A stretch of DNA of 40,418 nt from an uncultured Oscillospiraceae bacterium (lineage in GTDB: Bacteria; Bacillota; Clostridia; Oscillospirales; Oscillospiraceae): the NCBI GenBank assembly GCA_934589155.1, contig CAKTNP010000016.1, positions 1 to 40,418 of the forward strand. The letters are read 5' to 3'. A program made the translations under genes and the position numbers. The notes under the pieces were generated by a model, which did not search any database, was not told the origin of the DNA, and saw nothing but the letters and a program-made list of their open reading frames with translations. Shown here in pieces: positions 34,405 through 40,418 of this stretch. The stretch's first letter is position 1. Every line of letters begins with the position of its first letter.

Positions 34405-35892
34405 ATGAGCGGACCGGAAAAGGCCGGCCTGAAACGGCAGCTCAGCCCCATGCACGTCTGGGCTCTGGCCTTTGGCTGCGTGGTGGGCTGGGGTTCCTTC
34501 ATCAACCCCGGCAAGAAATTTCTGCCCAATTCCGGCGTGGCCGGCACCGCCATCGCCATGATCCTTGGCGCCCTGGTCATGATCGTCATCGCCTTCAGCT
34601 ATGCCTATATGGTGCCCAAGTTCCCCAAGGCCGGCGGCGAGTTCACCTTTACCAAGGCCTGCTTCGGCAAGACCTGGGCCTACCTCTGCGGCTGGTTTCT
34701 GGTGGCGGCCTATCTCACCAATGTGCCAATGAACTCCACGGCCATCGGCCTGATCGTGGACGGCCTGGACGGCTCCGCCAATATTCTCAAGTGGGGCTTT
34801 CACTACACCGTGGCGGGCTTTGACGTGTGGGCGGGGGAGATGCTCCTGGCCATGGGGATCCTGCTGCTGTTCGGCGTACTGAACATTCTGGGGGTGGAGA
34901 AGGCCGGCATTGTCCAGACCATTCTGGCTACGCTTCTGGGGGTGTCGGTGCTGGCCCTGACCGTGGCGGCTCTGATCAGCTCCAAGGCCACCGTTTCCAA
35001 TATGGCGCCCTGGTGGGGCTTTGATAAGGCCCGCGCCCTGGCCGCCGCGGCGGAGGGGACCTATACCTCCGTGGAGCCCTTCCGGCATACGGGCTCCGCC
35101 GGGATCACTTCGGCCATCCTCGCCACCTTTGCCATCGCCCCCTGGGCCTTTGTGGGCTTTGATACCATTCCCCAGGCGGCGGAGGAGTTCAAGTTCTCTT
35201 ATAAAAAGGTTAGCCTGATCATGATCGTGGCCATTTTGTTCGGCTGCTTCGTGTACACCGCCAACAATACCATTGCTGCCGCGGCGCTGGAGAATTGGCC
35301 GGACCTGATCGTGGAGAGCAGCTCCACCCCCTGGCTCCTGCTGGCGGCGGCGGAGCGGCTGCTGGGTCTGCCGGGAAAGATCCTGGTGGGAACGGCGGTG
35401 TCCTGCGCCGTGCTGTCGGGCATTATGGGCTTTTACCTGGCCTCCTCCCGCCTGATGTATTCCATGAGCCGGGAGGGCTACCTGCCCCGGTGGTTCGGCC
35501 GCATCGACGAGAAGCACGGCACCCCGAAAAACGCCCTGCTGTTCTGCATGGCCGTGTCCCTGTCGGGTCCCATCCTGGGCCGGGAGGCTTTGGGCTGGTT
35601 CGTGGATATGTCTGCCATCGGCGCCTCCATCGGCTATTTCTTCACCTGCGCCTCCACCCTGGTGACCATGAGACGGGACGGGGACGGTACCCGGTTTCTG
35701 AAAGCCGTGGCCTGGATCGGCGTGGTGGTGTCCGCTCTGTTTATGGTGCTGCAGCTGGTGCCCATTCCCGGCCTTACCGGGGTCCACTTCGGAAAGGAAT
35801 CCTATCTTCTTCTGGTGGTCTGGACCGTCCTGGGCCTGGTGTTCTACCTGAAGCAGAGAAACCGCCTGGACCGGGATACCCTGTGCCAGTAA
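34405..35892 (+). CDS. APC family permease
   Basis: The 495-residue protein has about 12 membrane helices and the amino acid-polyamine-organocation family features: the N-terminal VVGWGSFINPGKKFLP unwound-helix motif (about 28-43), PKAGGEFTFTKACFG, and AIAPWAFVGFDTIPQAAEEFK (about 251-271). The overall pattern resembles amino acid or ethanolamine permeases; the substrate is not fixed by sequence. GGAGG lies 8 nt upstream of the ATG. It follows the LicC-like gene by 12 nt and closes the operon, with a terminator right after. If it imports choline or ethanolamine, it would supply the cytidylyltransferase pathway. Confidence 0.9.
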   Translation: MSGPEKAGLKRQLSPMHVWALAFGCVVGWGSFINPGKKFLPNSGVAGTAIAMILGALVMIVIAFSYAYMVPKFPKAGGEFTFTKACFGKTWAYLCGWFLVAAYLTNVPMNSTAIGLIVDGLDGSANILKWGFHYTVAGFDVWAGEMLLAMGILLLFGVLNILGVEKAGIVQTILATLLGVSVLALTVAALISSKATVSNMAPWWGFDKARALAAAAEGTYTSVEPFRHTGSAGITSAILATFAIAPWAFVGFDTIPQAAEEFKFSYKKVSLIMIVAILFGCFVYTANNTIAAAALENWPDLIVESSSTPWLLLAAAERLLGLPGKILVGTAVSCAVLSGIMGFYLASSRLMYSMSREGYLPRWFGRIDEKHGTPKNALLFCMAVSLSGPILGREALGWFVDMSAIGASIGYFFTCASTLVTMRRDGDGTRFLKAVAWIGVVVSALFMVLQLVPIPGLTGVHFGKESYLLLVVWTVLGLVFYLKQRNRLDRDTLCQ

Positions 35893-35928
35893 CCAGATAA
35901 AAACTTTTGCGATTAGAGATCATTTCAG

Positions 35929-35966
35929 CAAAAATACAGGCTGCCCATGGACAGCCTGTATTTTTG
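35929..35966 (+). terminator. Intrinsic terminator of the polysaccharide operon
   Basis: A perfect 15-bp stem CAAAAATACAGGCTG / CAGCCTGTATTTTTG (35929-35943 with 35952-35966) with an 8-nt loop. The arms carry the A and T tracts themselves. Confidence 0.88.
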
Positions 35967-35976
35967 TTGTGCTCTC

Positions 35977-36004
35977 TTGCGTTACGCAAATATGGCAGTA
36001 TAAT
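35977..36004 (+). promoter_or_regulatory. Sigma-A promoter of the YHYH-domain gene
   Basis: TTGCGT (35977-35982) and TATAAT (35999-36004) are separated by 16 bp, about 35 nt before the start at 36039. Confidence 0.7.
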
Positions 36005-36038
36005 AAGAATATATGATGCAATAACAGGGGGGACATCA

Positions 36039-36968
36039 ATGGCACCGCAATTTCACAGAAATCTTTGGTGGGTCCGTGTTGGGATTGCCGTTGCCCTGGT
36101 TGCCCTACTTTACGCGGTTCCTGTTTTGGCACATCCTGGCCGCACAGACGCGGATGGGGGCCACTACAACAGTGATACCGGGGAATATCATTATCATCAC
36201 GGATACCCTGCCCACCAGCACTATGATATAGACGGGGACGGAAAGCCGGATTGCCCCTATGACTTTGACGACAAAACGGGGAGCCGGTCGGGAAGCCCGT
36301 CTAGCTCCGGCAACTCCGGCAGCTCCGCCAAGGCGGCCAAGGAATCCGAGGAGAAGGTTCCCACCACCCAGGCGGAAGCAGAAGAGAAAGAAACCGGTGA
36401 GGGAATCACCTCTGCCATTGTTGGATGGTGCACCGCCGGGGTGGCGACCCTGGCGGCTTTTGCGTTATGGCGTAACGGAAAGGACGAGGAAAAGGCCCGC
36501 AAAGAAGCCCTGGAAGGTTTGCAGAAAACGTTGAGGCAGGAAACATCCAAGGTAGAGGCGCAAACGAAACTGATGGATATTTTCGGACAGAGGGGCCGGG
36601 AGCTGCAAGCGGAAATTCTGGCACTCAAGCGGGAGAACACCGCTAAGCAGGCGGAGGTGGACCGGGCAAAGCGTGAGCTGGACCGCCAGCAGGGGCGGAT
36701 CCCCAGGAACATTGCCTTTGCTCCGGACGGTATGCCGGCCTATTGGAAGCCCGACAGTGAGAGACCATACGGTTCATACACCGTGTACATCAGGCGGGAT
36801 TCCGGGATCTACCACCTGGACCGGTACTGTGCGGGATGGACCCCTGAAGTTGGACACCTGTTTGATGTGCTGGAAACGCCGCTGCGGCCATGCAAGCGCT
36901 GCGCAGCGGGGAAGCTGCCGGTGGAGGAAATCCCCGACTGGTACACGGAATGTTGGAAAGAAAAATAG
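36039..36968 (+). CDS. YHYH-domain protein with membrane helix and Cys-rich C-terminus
   Basis: The 309-residue protein starts with a signal or anchor helix (about 11-31, ending VLAHPG). A YHYH-domain segment follows: GHYNSDTGEYHYHHGYPAHQ (41-60), then the Ca2+-loop-like DIDGDGKPDCPYD (63-75). A Ser/Gly and acidic linker leads to a second helix (about 123-144) and a coiled coil (150-218). The C-terminal part has metal-site-like residues: YHLDRYC (258-264), GHLF and PCKRC (284-288). If both helices span the membrane, the YHYH part is outside and the coiled coil inside. The ribosome binding site AGGGGGG is strong. It stands alone between two terminators, and its codon use looks less GC-biased than its neighbours'. 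The function is unknown. Confidence 0.82.
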   Translation: MAPQFHRNLWWVRVGIAVALVALLYAVPVLAHPGRTDADGGHYNSDTGEYHYHHGYPAHQHYDIDGDGKPDCPYDFDDKTGSRSGSPSSSGNSGSSAKAAKESEEKVPTTQAEAEEKETGEGITSAIVGWCTAGVATLAAFALWRNGKDEEKARKEALEGLQKTLRQETSKVEAQTKLMDIFGQRGRELQAEILALKRENTAKQAEVDRAKRELDRQQGRIPRNIAFAPDGMPAYWKPDSERPYGSYTVYIRRDSGIYHLDRYCAGWTPEVGHLFDVLETPLRPCKRCAAGKLPVEEIPDWYTECWKEK

Positions 36969-36975
36969 TAGCAAG

Positions 36976-37001
36976 AGGCCCCCGCCAACCGGCGGGGGCC
37001 T
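36976..37001. terminator. Bidirectional hairpin between convergent genes
   Basis: A perfect 11-bp stem AGGCCCCCGCC / GGCGGGGGCCT (36976-36986 with 36991-37001) with an AACC loop. U-tracts are short on both strands, but the stem is very stable and sits between two converging stop codons. Confidence 0.72.
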
Positions 37002-37018
37002 TGTATGCTTAGCTTGTT

Positions 37019-38113
37019 TTACAGGCAGATCAGCCCCACCACCCGGGCCTGGCACAGAGCCAGGGCGTTCATGGTTTCCACGATCCGGTGAAAATCCGAC
37101 TGGCCGCAGGCTTCTACCAACAGGACCGCCGCCTGGCGCAGGGCCAGGGTGGCGTCGGGATCCCTGGCGGGATCTCCCACCACCCGGAAATTCAGCTCCT
37201 GGGCGTAAGGCAGCAGCCCGGCGCAGACCTGTTCCAGCTGCTCCGGGGGCAGGGTGCCGGTGATCAGGACCTCCTGGCCGGGCTCCAGCTGGACCAGCAG
37301 TTTGGCCGCCGCCAGTCGATAGGCCTCGTTGTCGGAGGACAGGTCCCGGGGCCGGGACAGCAGCGCCGTGCCGTAGTTCTCGGTGATCTCCTCCGGATCC
37401 TGGAGCCGATGGGCCCGGACCGTGGCACAGAAGATCTGGACCGCCCGGAGGCAGCCGCCCAGAATACCGCCCACCACGGCGAAGAGCAGGATCTTTTTGG
37501 GGCTGTGGACGTTGGCGGGGTCCACGGCGGCCAGCATGTCCTCCTTCTGGGCCTGGAGCTCCGTCAGGTTCTTCTGCAGCTCCTCGCTGGTTTTGGGAAT
37601 GGCCTCGGCGTTTTCTTTCTTGATCCGCTCAATGTCCTTTTCGCTGGACTCGATCTGGTCCTGCATTTGGCGCAGGGCGTTTTCGGCCTGGAGCACGTTG
37701 TCCCGCAGGGTGGTCAGCTGGGCCAGAAGCTCTACGGCGTTCTCTCCGCTGTCGGCCCGGATCATGGCCTCCACCTGGCGCAGGGTGCTCCGGCACAAGG
37801 CCAGGTATTCCTCTTCACTTTCCATGTCCTCCTGCAGGTCCTGGATGGTCTGCCGCTTTTCCGCAATGGTCTGCCGGTTGTCAATGCGCTTCTGGGCATT
37901 GACCACCAGGTCCGACTGACAGGTCTCAATCTGGTCCTCCAGCTCATCCATGGCGTCCTGATTCAGCGTGGGGACGGGGGAGAAGGCTTTATAGCCTCCC
38001 AGGAGAATGGCGCCAGCCAGCACATAGGCCGCCAGGACCTTCCACTTTCGGAAAAAGGTCCGGATCATGGGCTTCAGGTAAAAGGACTGCTCGGGGGAAG
38101 TCTGTTCCATCAT
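37019..38113 (-). CDS. Wzz-like polysaccharide chain-length (co-polymerase) protein
   Basis: The 364-residue protein has two membrane helices (about 24-44 and 222-246) flanking an extracytoplasmic region that is largely coiled coil (DELEDQIETCQSDL through EELQKNLTELQAQK). This is the Wzz/CapA/YveK plan that sets polymer length with Wzy. The C-terminal part (about 250-364) is cytoplasmic, Rossmann-like and without a Walker A motif, so it looks like an inactive BY-kinase-type domain (VLITGTLPPEQLEQVC). ATG 38113 has AGGAG 10 nt upstream. It is transcribed alone and opposite to the main polysaccharide operon, from the promoter at 38246-38274. Confidence 0.85.
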   Translation of the reverse strand: MMEQTSPEQSFYLKPMIRTFFRKWKVLAAYVLAGAILLGGYKAFSPVPTLNQDAMDELEDQIETCQSDLVVNAQKRIDNRQTIAEKRQTIQDLQEDMESEEEYLALCRSTLRQVEAMIRADSGENAVELLAQLTTLRDNVLQAENALRQMQDQIESSEKDIERIKKENAEAIPKTSEELQKNLTELQAQKEDMLAAVDPANVHSPKKILLFAVVGGILGGCLRAVQIFCATVRAHRLQDPEEITENYGTALLSRPRDLSSDNEAYRLAAAKLLVQLEPGQEVLITGTLPPEQLEQVCAGLLPYAQELNFRVVGDPARDPDATLALRQAAVLLVEACGQSDFHRIVETMNALALCQARVVGLICL

Positions 38114-38245
38114 GGCAAAGTAACTCCTATTGCAAACGAAAATAGAGTAGTATATCCCCAATAAAGGGGATCAGGATGCTTTTTGAGATTTAAGAGGGTA
38201 CAGCAATTCCCGGAGTGTCCGAAAAATCTGCCGCTTTTCGTCGAT

Positions 38246-38274
38246 ATTTTATCATGGCGTTACGGTTCCGTCAA
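38246..38274 (-). promoter_or_regulatory. Sigma-A promoter of the Wzz-like gene
   Basis: On the minus strand TTGACG (38269-38274) and TAAAAT (38246-38251) are separated by 17 bp. The leader of about 130 nt contains a small hairpin (ATCCCC/GGGGAT near 38155-38171). Confidence 0.72.
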
Positions 38275-38524
38275 CGAAGAAGGGAGAATTCGGTCGTTTT
38301 GGCGTGTCGAATTTCGGCGGATCCGCCCTCTGGGCCGCCGCATTTTGGCAACCTGTCCACATGATCCCTCCGCTTTTCTCCGGCCGGGATCTGCCGGGCG
38401 CTTACGGAAAAGTTGTACAGAAGGGCGCTCTTCGCCGGTCCGGAAACCGGAGAGCAGGGGAGCAGTCTCTGCTAAAAGCGCCGTTCTTTCCCAGGAAACG
38501 CTGTCAAACCGGCGGAGGGAGATC
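38275..38524. other. Intergenic stretch without a recognisable gene
   Basis: This stretch separates the Wzz-like promoter from the stop of the DUF362 gene. Reading frames here have no ribosome binding site and resemble no family. Small dyads such as TCCGGAAACCGGA occur, but no clear terminator for the DUF362 gene was found. Confidence 0.5.
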
Positions 38525-39688
38525 TCAGCGGTTCAGCAGCCGGGCGACAGGAGGCCTGCGGACCTTCATGGCCCCTTTCGGACAGAACTCCTGGCAGCAA
38601 AAGCAGTGAATACATCGTTTTCGGTGGATTTTCGGCAGCCGTTCCTCCATTGTGATGGCCTTGGCCGGACAGATCTCGGCGCAGTGCCCGCAGCCGATGC
38701 AGCTGCTTTTTTCCACCTGGGGCCGGGAACACATGGCGCCTTGGATCACGTCCGAGATCAACCTCCCCACAGCCCCGTGGCTGGTGTCCCGGAACAAATG
38801 GCTGTTGTGGGTTTCTAGGGTCTGAAAATCCCCCATGCGGAAGGACTCCGGGTCCCCGGCTATCGTCAGGTCCCGGACTGACTCCGGAATCAGGCCCCGT
38901 TCCAGGGCCGCCTCCAGGGTGGGGACCTCCTCTCGCCGGAGGCCCAATAGGTCGGCGCACAGCAGATCCAGCTTGTGGGGGCTCCGGGAGGCCAGGAGGG
39001 CGCCGATGGCTCTGGGGCTGCCGTTTGTGGGGCCGTTGCCCTCCATGCCGACAACTGCGTCCGTAATGGACAGCACCGGGGCAAAATACTCGTCAAGATC
39101 TACGATCATTCGAGCAAAATCCCGAGGATCCGGGAAACGGTAGTGGTATTCCGGCTTTAGGGTGCCCGGGATCACGCCGAACATGTTTTTGGCGGCGTTG
39201 CTCATGCCCATCATGCCGTGGGACTTCAGCTTGGAAAAGTCGATGATGGCGTCGGCCCAGTCCAGATAGGCGGTGTACTGAATGGTTTTGGCAACCCTGG
39301 CGTGGGGAAGCGCCGCCTGCTTTTGGGAAAAGTCCCGGTTGAGCCTGCCTCCGGCCTCCTCCACGGCGTGGACCCCGGAGAGCCTATACACATGCTCCAC
39401 AAAGGCGGCGGTGTACAACCCGCCGGGGCTGTCGCCTACTACGACCTCCGCCCCTCGCTCCGTCAGGAGCTTTGTCAGCTCGCACAGAAGGGCGGGATGC
39501 GTTGTTGCGGCGGTCTCCGGTTTCATGGCGGAGACCAGATTGGCCTTAATGACAATGTGCATACCGGGGAACACAAAGTCCAGCCCACCTAAGGGGGCCA
39601 GGACCTCCGTCAGCGCCCTGCGGCACCGCTCCGCCCCGTAATCCGGACAGGGAACAATGGATACGTCTACCATAGAAACCTCACTCAT
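38525..39688 (-). CDS. DUF362 protein with C-terminal 2x[4Fe-4S] ferredoxin domain
   Basis: The 387-residue protein contains a DUF362 domain (about 5-300, with IVIKANLVSAMKPETAATTHP and FSKLKSHGMMGMSNAAKNMFG). A ferredoxin tail follows, CIGCGHCAEICPAKA and CIHCFCCQEFCPKGA, ending at LLNR. It is probably an electron-transfer or redox-regulated enzyme; no reaction is established for the family. The start may be 39688 (CAGGG about 8 nt upstream) or 39673 (GTGAGG 5 nt upstream). A 24-bp tandem repeat lies directly upstream at 39697-39753. The DUF6472 gene upstream is on the same strand and may share a transcript. Confidence 0.92.
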   Translation of the reverse strand: MSEVSMVDVSIVPCPDYGAERCRRALTEVLAPLGGLDFVFPGMHIVIKANLVSAMKPETAATTHPALLCELTKLLTERGAEVVVGDSPGGLYTAAFVEHVYRLSGVHAVEEAGGRLNRDFSQKQAALPHARVAKTIQYTAYLDWADAIIDFSKLKSHGMMGMSNAAKNMFGVIPGTLKPEYHYRFPDPRDFARMIVDLDEYFAPVLSITDAVVGMEGNGPTNGSPRAIGALLASRSPHKLDLLCADLLGLRREEVPTLEAALERGLIPESVRDLTIAGDPESFRMGDFQTLETHNSHLFRDTSHGAVGRLISDVIQGAMCSRPQVEKSSCIGCGHCAEICPAKAITMEERLPKIHRKRCIHCFCCQEFCPKGAMKVRRPPVARLLNR

Positions 39689-39696
39689 TTTGACAA

Positions 39697-39753
39697 CCCT
39701 GCCACAGGATCGTCACACATTTTCAGAAACCTTACCACAGGAAATCCACACAT
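39697..39753 (-). repeat. Two imperfect 24-bp tandem repeats upstream of the DUF362 gene
   Basis: The units 39697-39720 and 39730-39753 match at 18 of 24 positions, sharing CCACAGGA and CACACAT, with a 33-bp period (three helical turns). They lie 9-65 nt upstream of the DUF362 start, where an operator would be expected. Confidence 0.5.
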
Positions 39754-39846
39754 CCCGGCGCCCTCGCGTATCCTGGGTGCATATAGGGGCCTTCCTCGGC
39801 ATAGCCTCTTCGCGGATCATAAGGGCCTTACGGACCGATAGAGGCC

Positions 39847-40020
39847 TTATTGCCGCCGGGCGATTGTGTATTCGTTGCCGCCCCGGAAATAGGGACAATC
39901 ATTTTCCGGCCTGGTCAGCCAATGGTAATACTCGTCCTCATCCATATCTACGGCGCAGTAATATTCGTCCATTTCCTCATCATAGTCGTAGTACCAGCAG
40001 TCCTCGCAATTGGTAGCCAT
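39847..40020 (-). CDS. DUF6472 family small cysteine-containing protein
   Basis: The 57-residue protein is rich in Asp, Glu and Tyr and holds four cysteines: NCEDCWYYDYDEE at 4-16, YYCAVDMDEDE at 20-30 and DCPYF at 41-45. The CxxC...C...C pattern suggests a zinc or iron-sulfur site. It fits DUF6472, small proteins of Clostridia with unknown role. ATG 40020 has GGAGGG 7 nt upstream; a longer frame starting at 40140 crosses the promoter and is rejected. Promoter at 40075-40103. Confidence 0.85.
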   Translation of the reverse strand: MATNCEDCWYYDYDEEMDEYYCAVDMDEDEYYHWLTRPENDCPYFRGGNEYTIARRQ

Positions 40021-40074
40021 GCGCAAACCCTCCGTCCGGTTGGGGAGAAGTTCCCCGGATCCGTTGCTTTTATA

Positions 40075-40103
40075 ATCATAACACAGACGCTCCCTGTTTG
40101 CAA
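40075..40103 (-). promoter_or_regulatory. Sigma-A promoter of the DUF6472 gene
   Basis: On the minus strand TTGCAA (40098-40103) and TATGAT (40075-40080) are separated by 17 bp, about 55 nt before the start. Confidence 0.65.
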
Positions 40104-40158
40104 TCTTCGCCGGGAAAAGACCTTTTTCGTGAAAAATCAAAAAATTTAAAATTAGTGC

Positions 40159-40186
40159 TTGACATATCAGAAAATTGTGTTATTAT
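40159..40186 (+). promoter_or_regulatory. Promoter of the tRNA-Ala region
   Basis: A perfect TTGACA (40159-40164) and TATTAT (40181-40186) are separated by 16 bp in an AT-rich stretch, upstream of both the truncated and the intact tRNA-Ala. Confidence 0.75.
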
Positions 40187-40240
40187 ATTAGAGCGGTTTG
40201 CGAAGCGGTACTTTACCGGACAGCTTGCGGAACAGAATAT

Positions 40241-40295
40241 GGGGGTATAGCTCAGCTGGGAGCGCACGCTATCGGGTGAACGACCCCGAATCAAT
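40241..40295 (+). pseudogene. Truncated copy of tRNA-Ala (5' part only)
   Basis: Positions 40241-40262 are identical to the first 22 nt of the intact tRNA-Ala 105 bp downstream (acceptor 5' strand, GCTC and D-loop). After that the sequence diverges. No anticodon stem, T-arm or 3' acceptor strand can be formed; only a CGGG/CCCG hairpin is seen. It lies between the promoter and the real tRNA, so it should be transcribed as leader. Confidence 0.65.
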
Positions 40296-40345
40296 CAAAA
40301 CTAAATATCCTGAAAGTCAAGGTTTTCCAAGGCTTTCAGTCCTAT

Positions 40346-40418
<73 letters not shown>

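Noticed and set aside
38183..38818. Plus-strand open frames across the gap and the end of the DUF362 gene
   Set aside because: They run antisense into a clear ferredoxin-domain gene, lack ribosome binding sites and show no recognisable motif.
39697..39753. Replication origin with DnaA boxes
   Set aside because: The best 9-mers differ from TTATCCACA at two or more positions, there are only two units, and no dnaA/dnaN genes or AT-rich unwinding region accompany them.

Overview
This window is GC-rich, densely coded bacterial DNA. Several starts use TTG with strong AGGAGG-type ribosome binding sites, and sigma-A-like promoters with 17-bp spacers recur. The gene content (RecD2, QueH, MntP, AAK26-type cytidylate kinase-like protein, DUF6472 mini-protein, MoxR/DUF58/transglutaminase operon, VTC/DUF4956 pair) points to an anaerobic Clostridia member, most likely Oscillospiraceae. 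This taxonomic call is from family knowledge, not from a marker gene in the window.

Layout. 1-7.2 kb (+): a small membrane protein, recD2, comF and an MreB/Mbl-like gene, then a GT4-CsaB fusion and a Nudix hydrolase. 7.25-10.8 kb: queH (-) and, divergently, adenine deaminase plus a ferredoxin-type aldo/keto reductase. 10.8-15.4 kb (-): a 49-residue remnant of an InlB-type B-repeat protein, then a MoxR ATPase / DUF58 / transglutaminase operon. 15.5-17.4 kb: mntP behind a yybP-ykoY-type manganese riboswitch, a divergent cytidylate kinase-like gene, and two copies of an interspersed palindromic repeat. 17.4-22.9 kb: an OmpR-type two-component pair, DUF4956 and a VTC polyphosphate-polymerase-like protein (-), facing a beta-helix lipoprotein (+) across a symmetric operator. 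22.9-35.9 kb (+): a surface polysaccharide locus with PssD/PssE, pyruvyl transferase, FrhB-like iron-sulfur protein, three more glycosyltransferases, Wzy, Wzx, a CDP-glycerol-type transferase, a LicC-like cytidylyltransferase and an APC permease. 36-40.4 kb: a YHYH-domain protein, a Wzz-like chain-length protein (-), a DUF362 ferredoxin (-), a DUF6472 protein (-), a truncated tRNA-Ala copy and an intact tRNA-Ala(GGC) ending at the window edge.

How it works together. Much of the window concerns the cell envelope: wall shape (MreB-like), wall-polymer pyruvylation (CsaB fusion), a regulated polyphosphate/lipoprotein module, and a Wzx/Wzy-type polysaccharide made from one strong promoter at 22955-22983. 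The most interesting signal is at 20848-20928: two pairs of CTAAAG half-sites, each with the 11-bp period expected of OmpR-family regulators, are arranged as a near-perfect inverted repeat and placed exactly 10 nt from a -10-like box on each side. This predicts that the adjacent two-component system activates both vtc-DUF4956 and the lipoprotein. No CRISPR array, prophage or insertion sequence with a transposase was seen.
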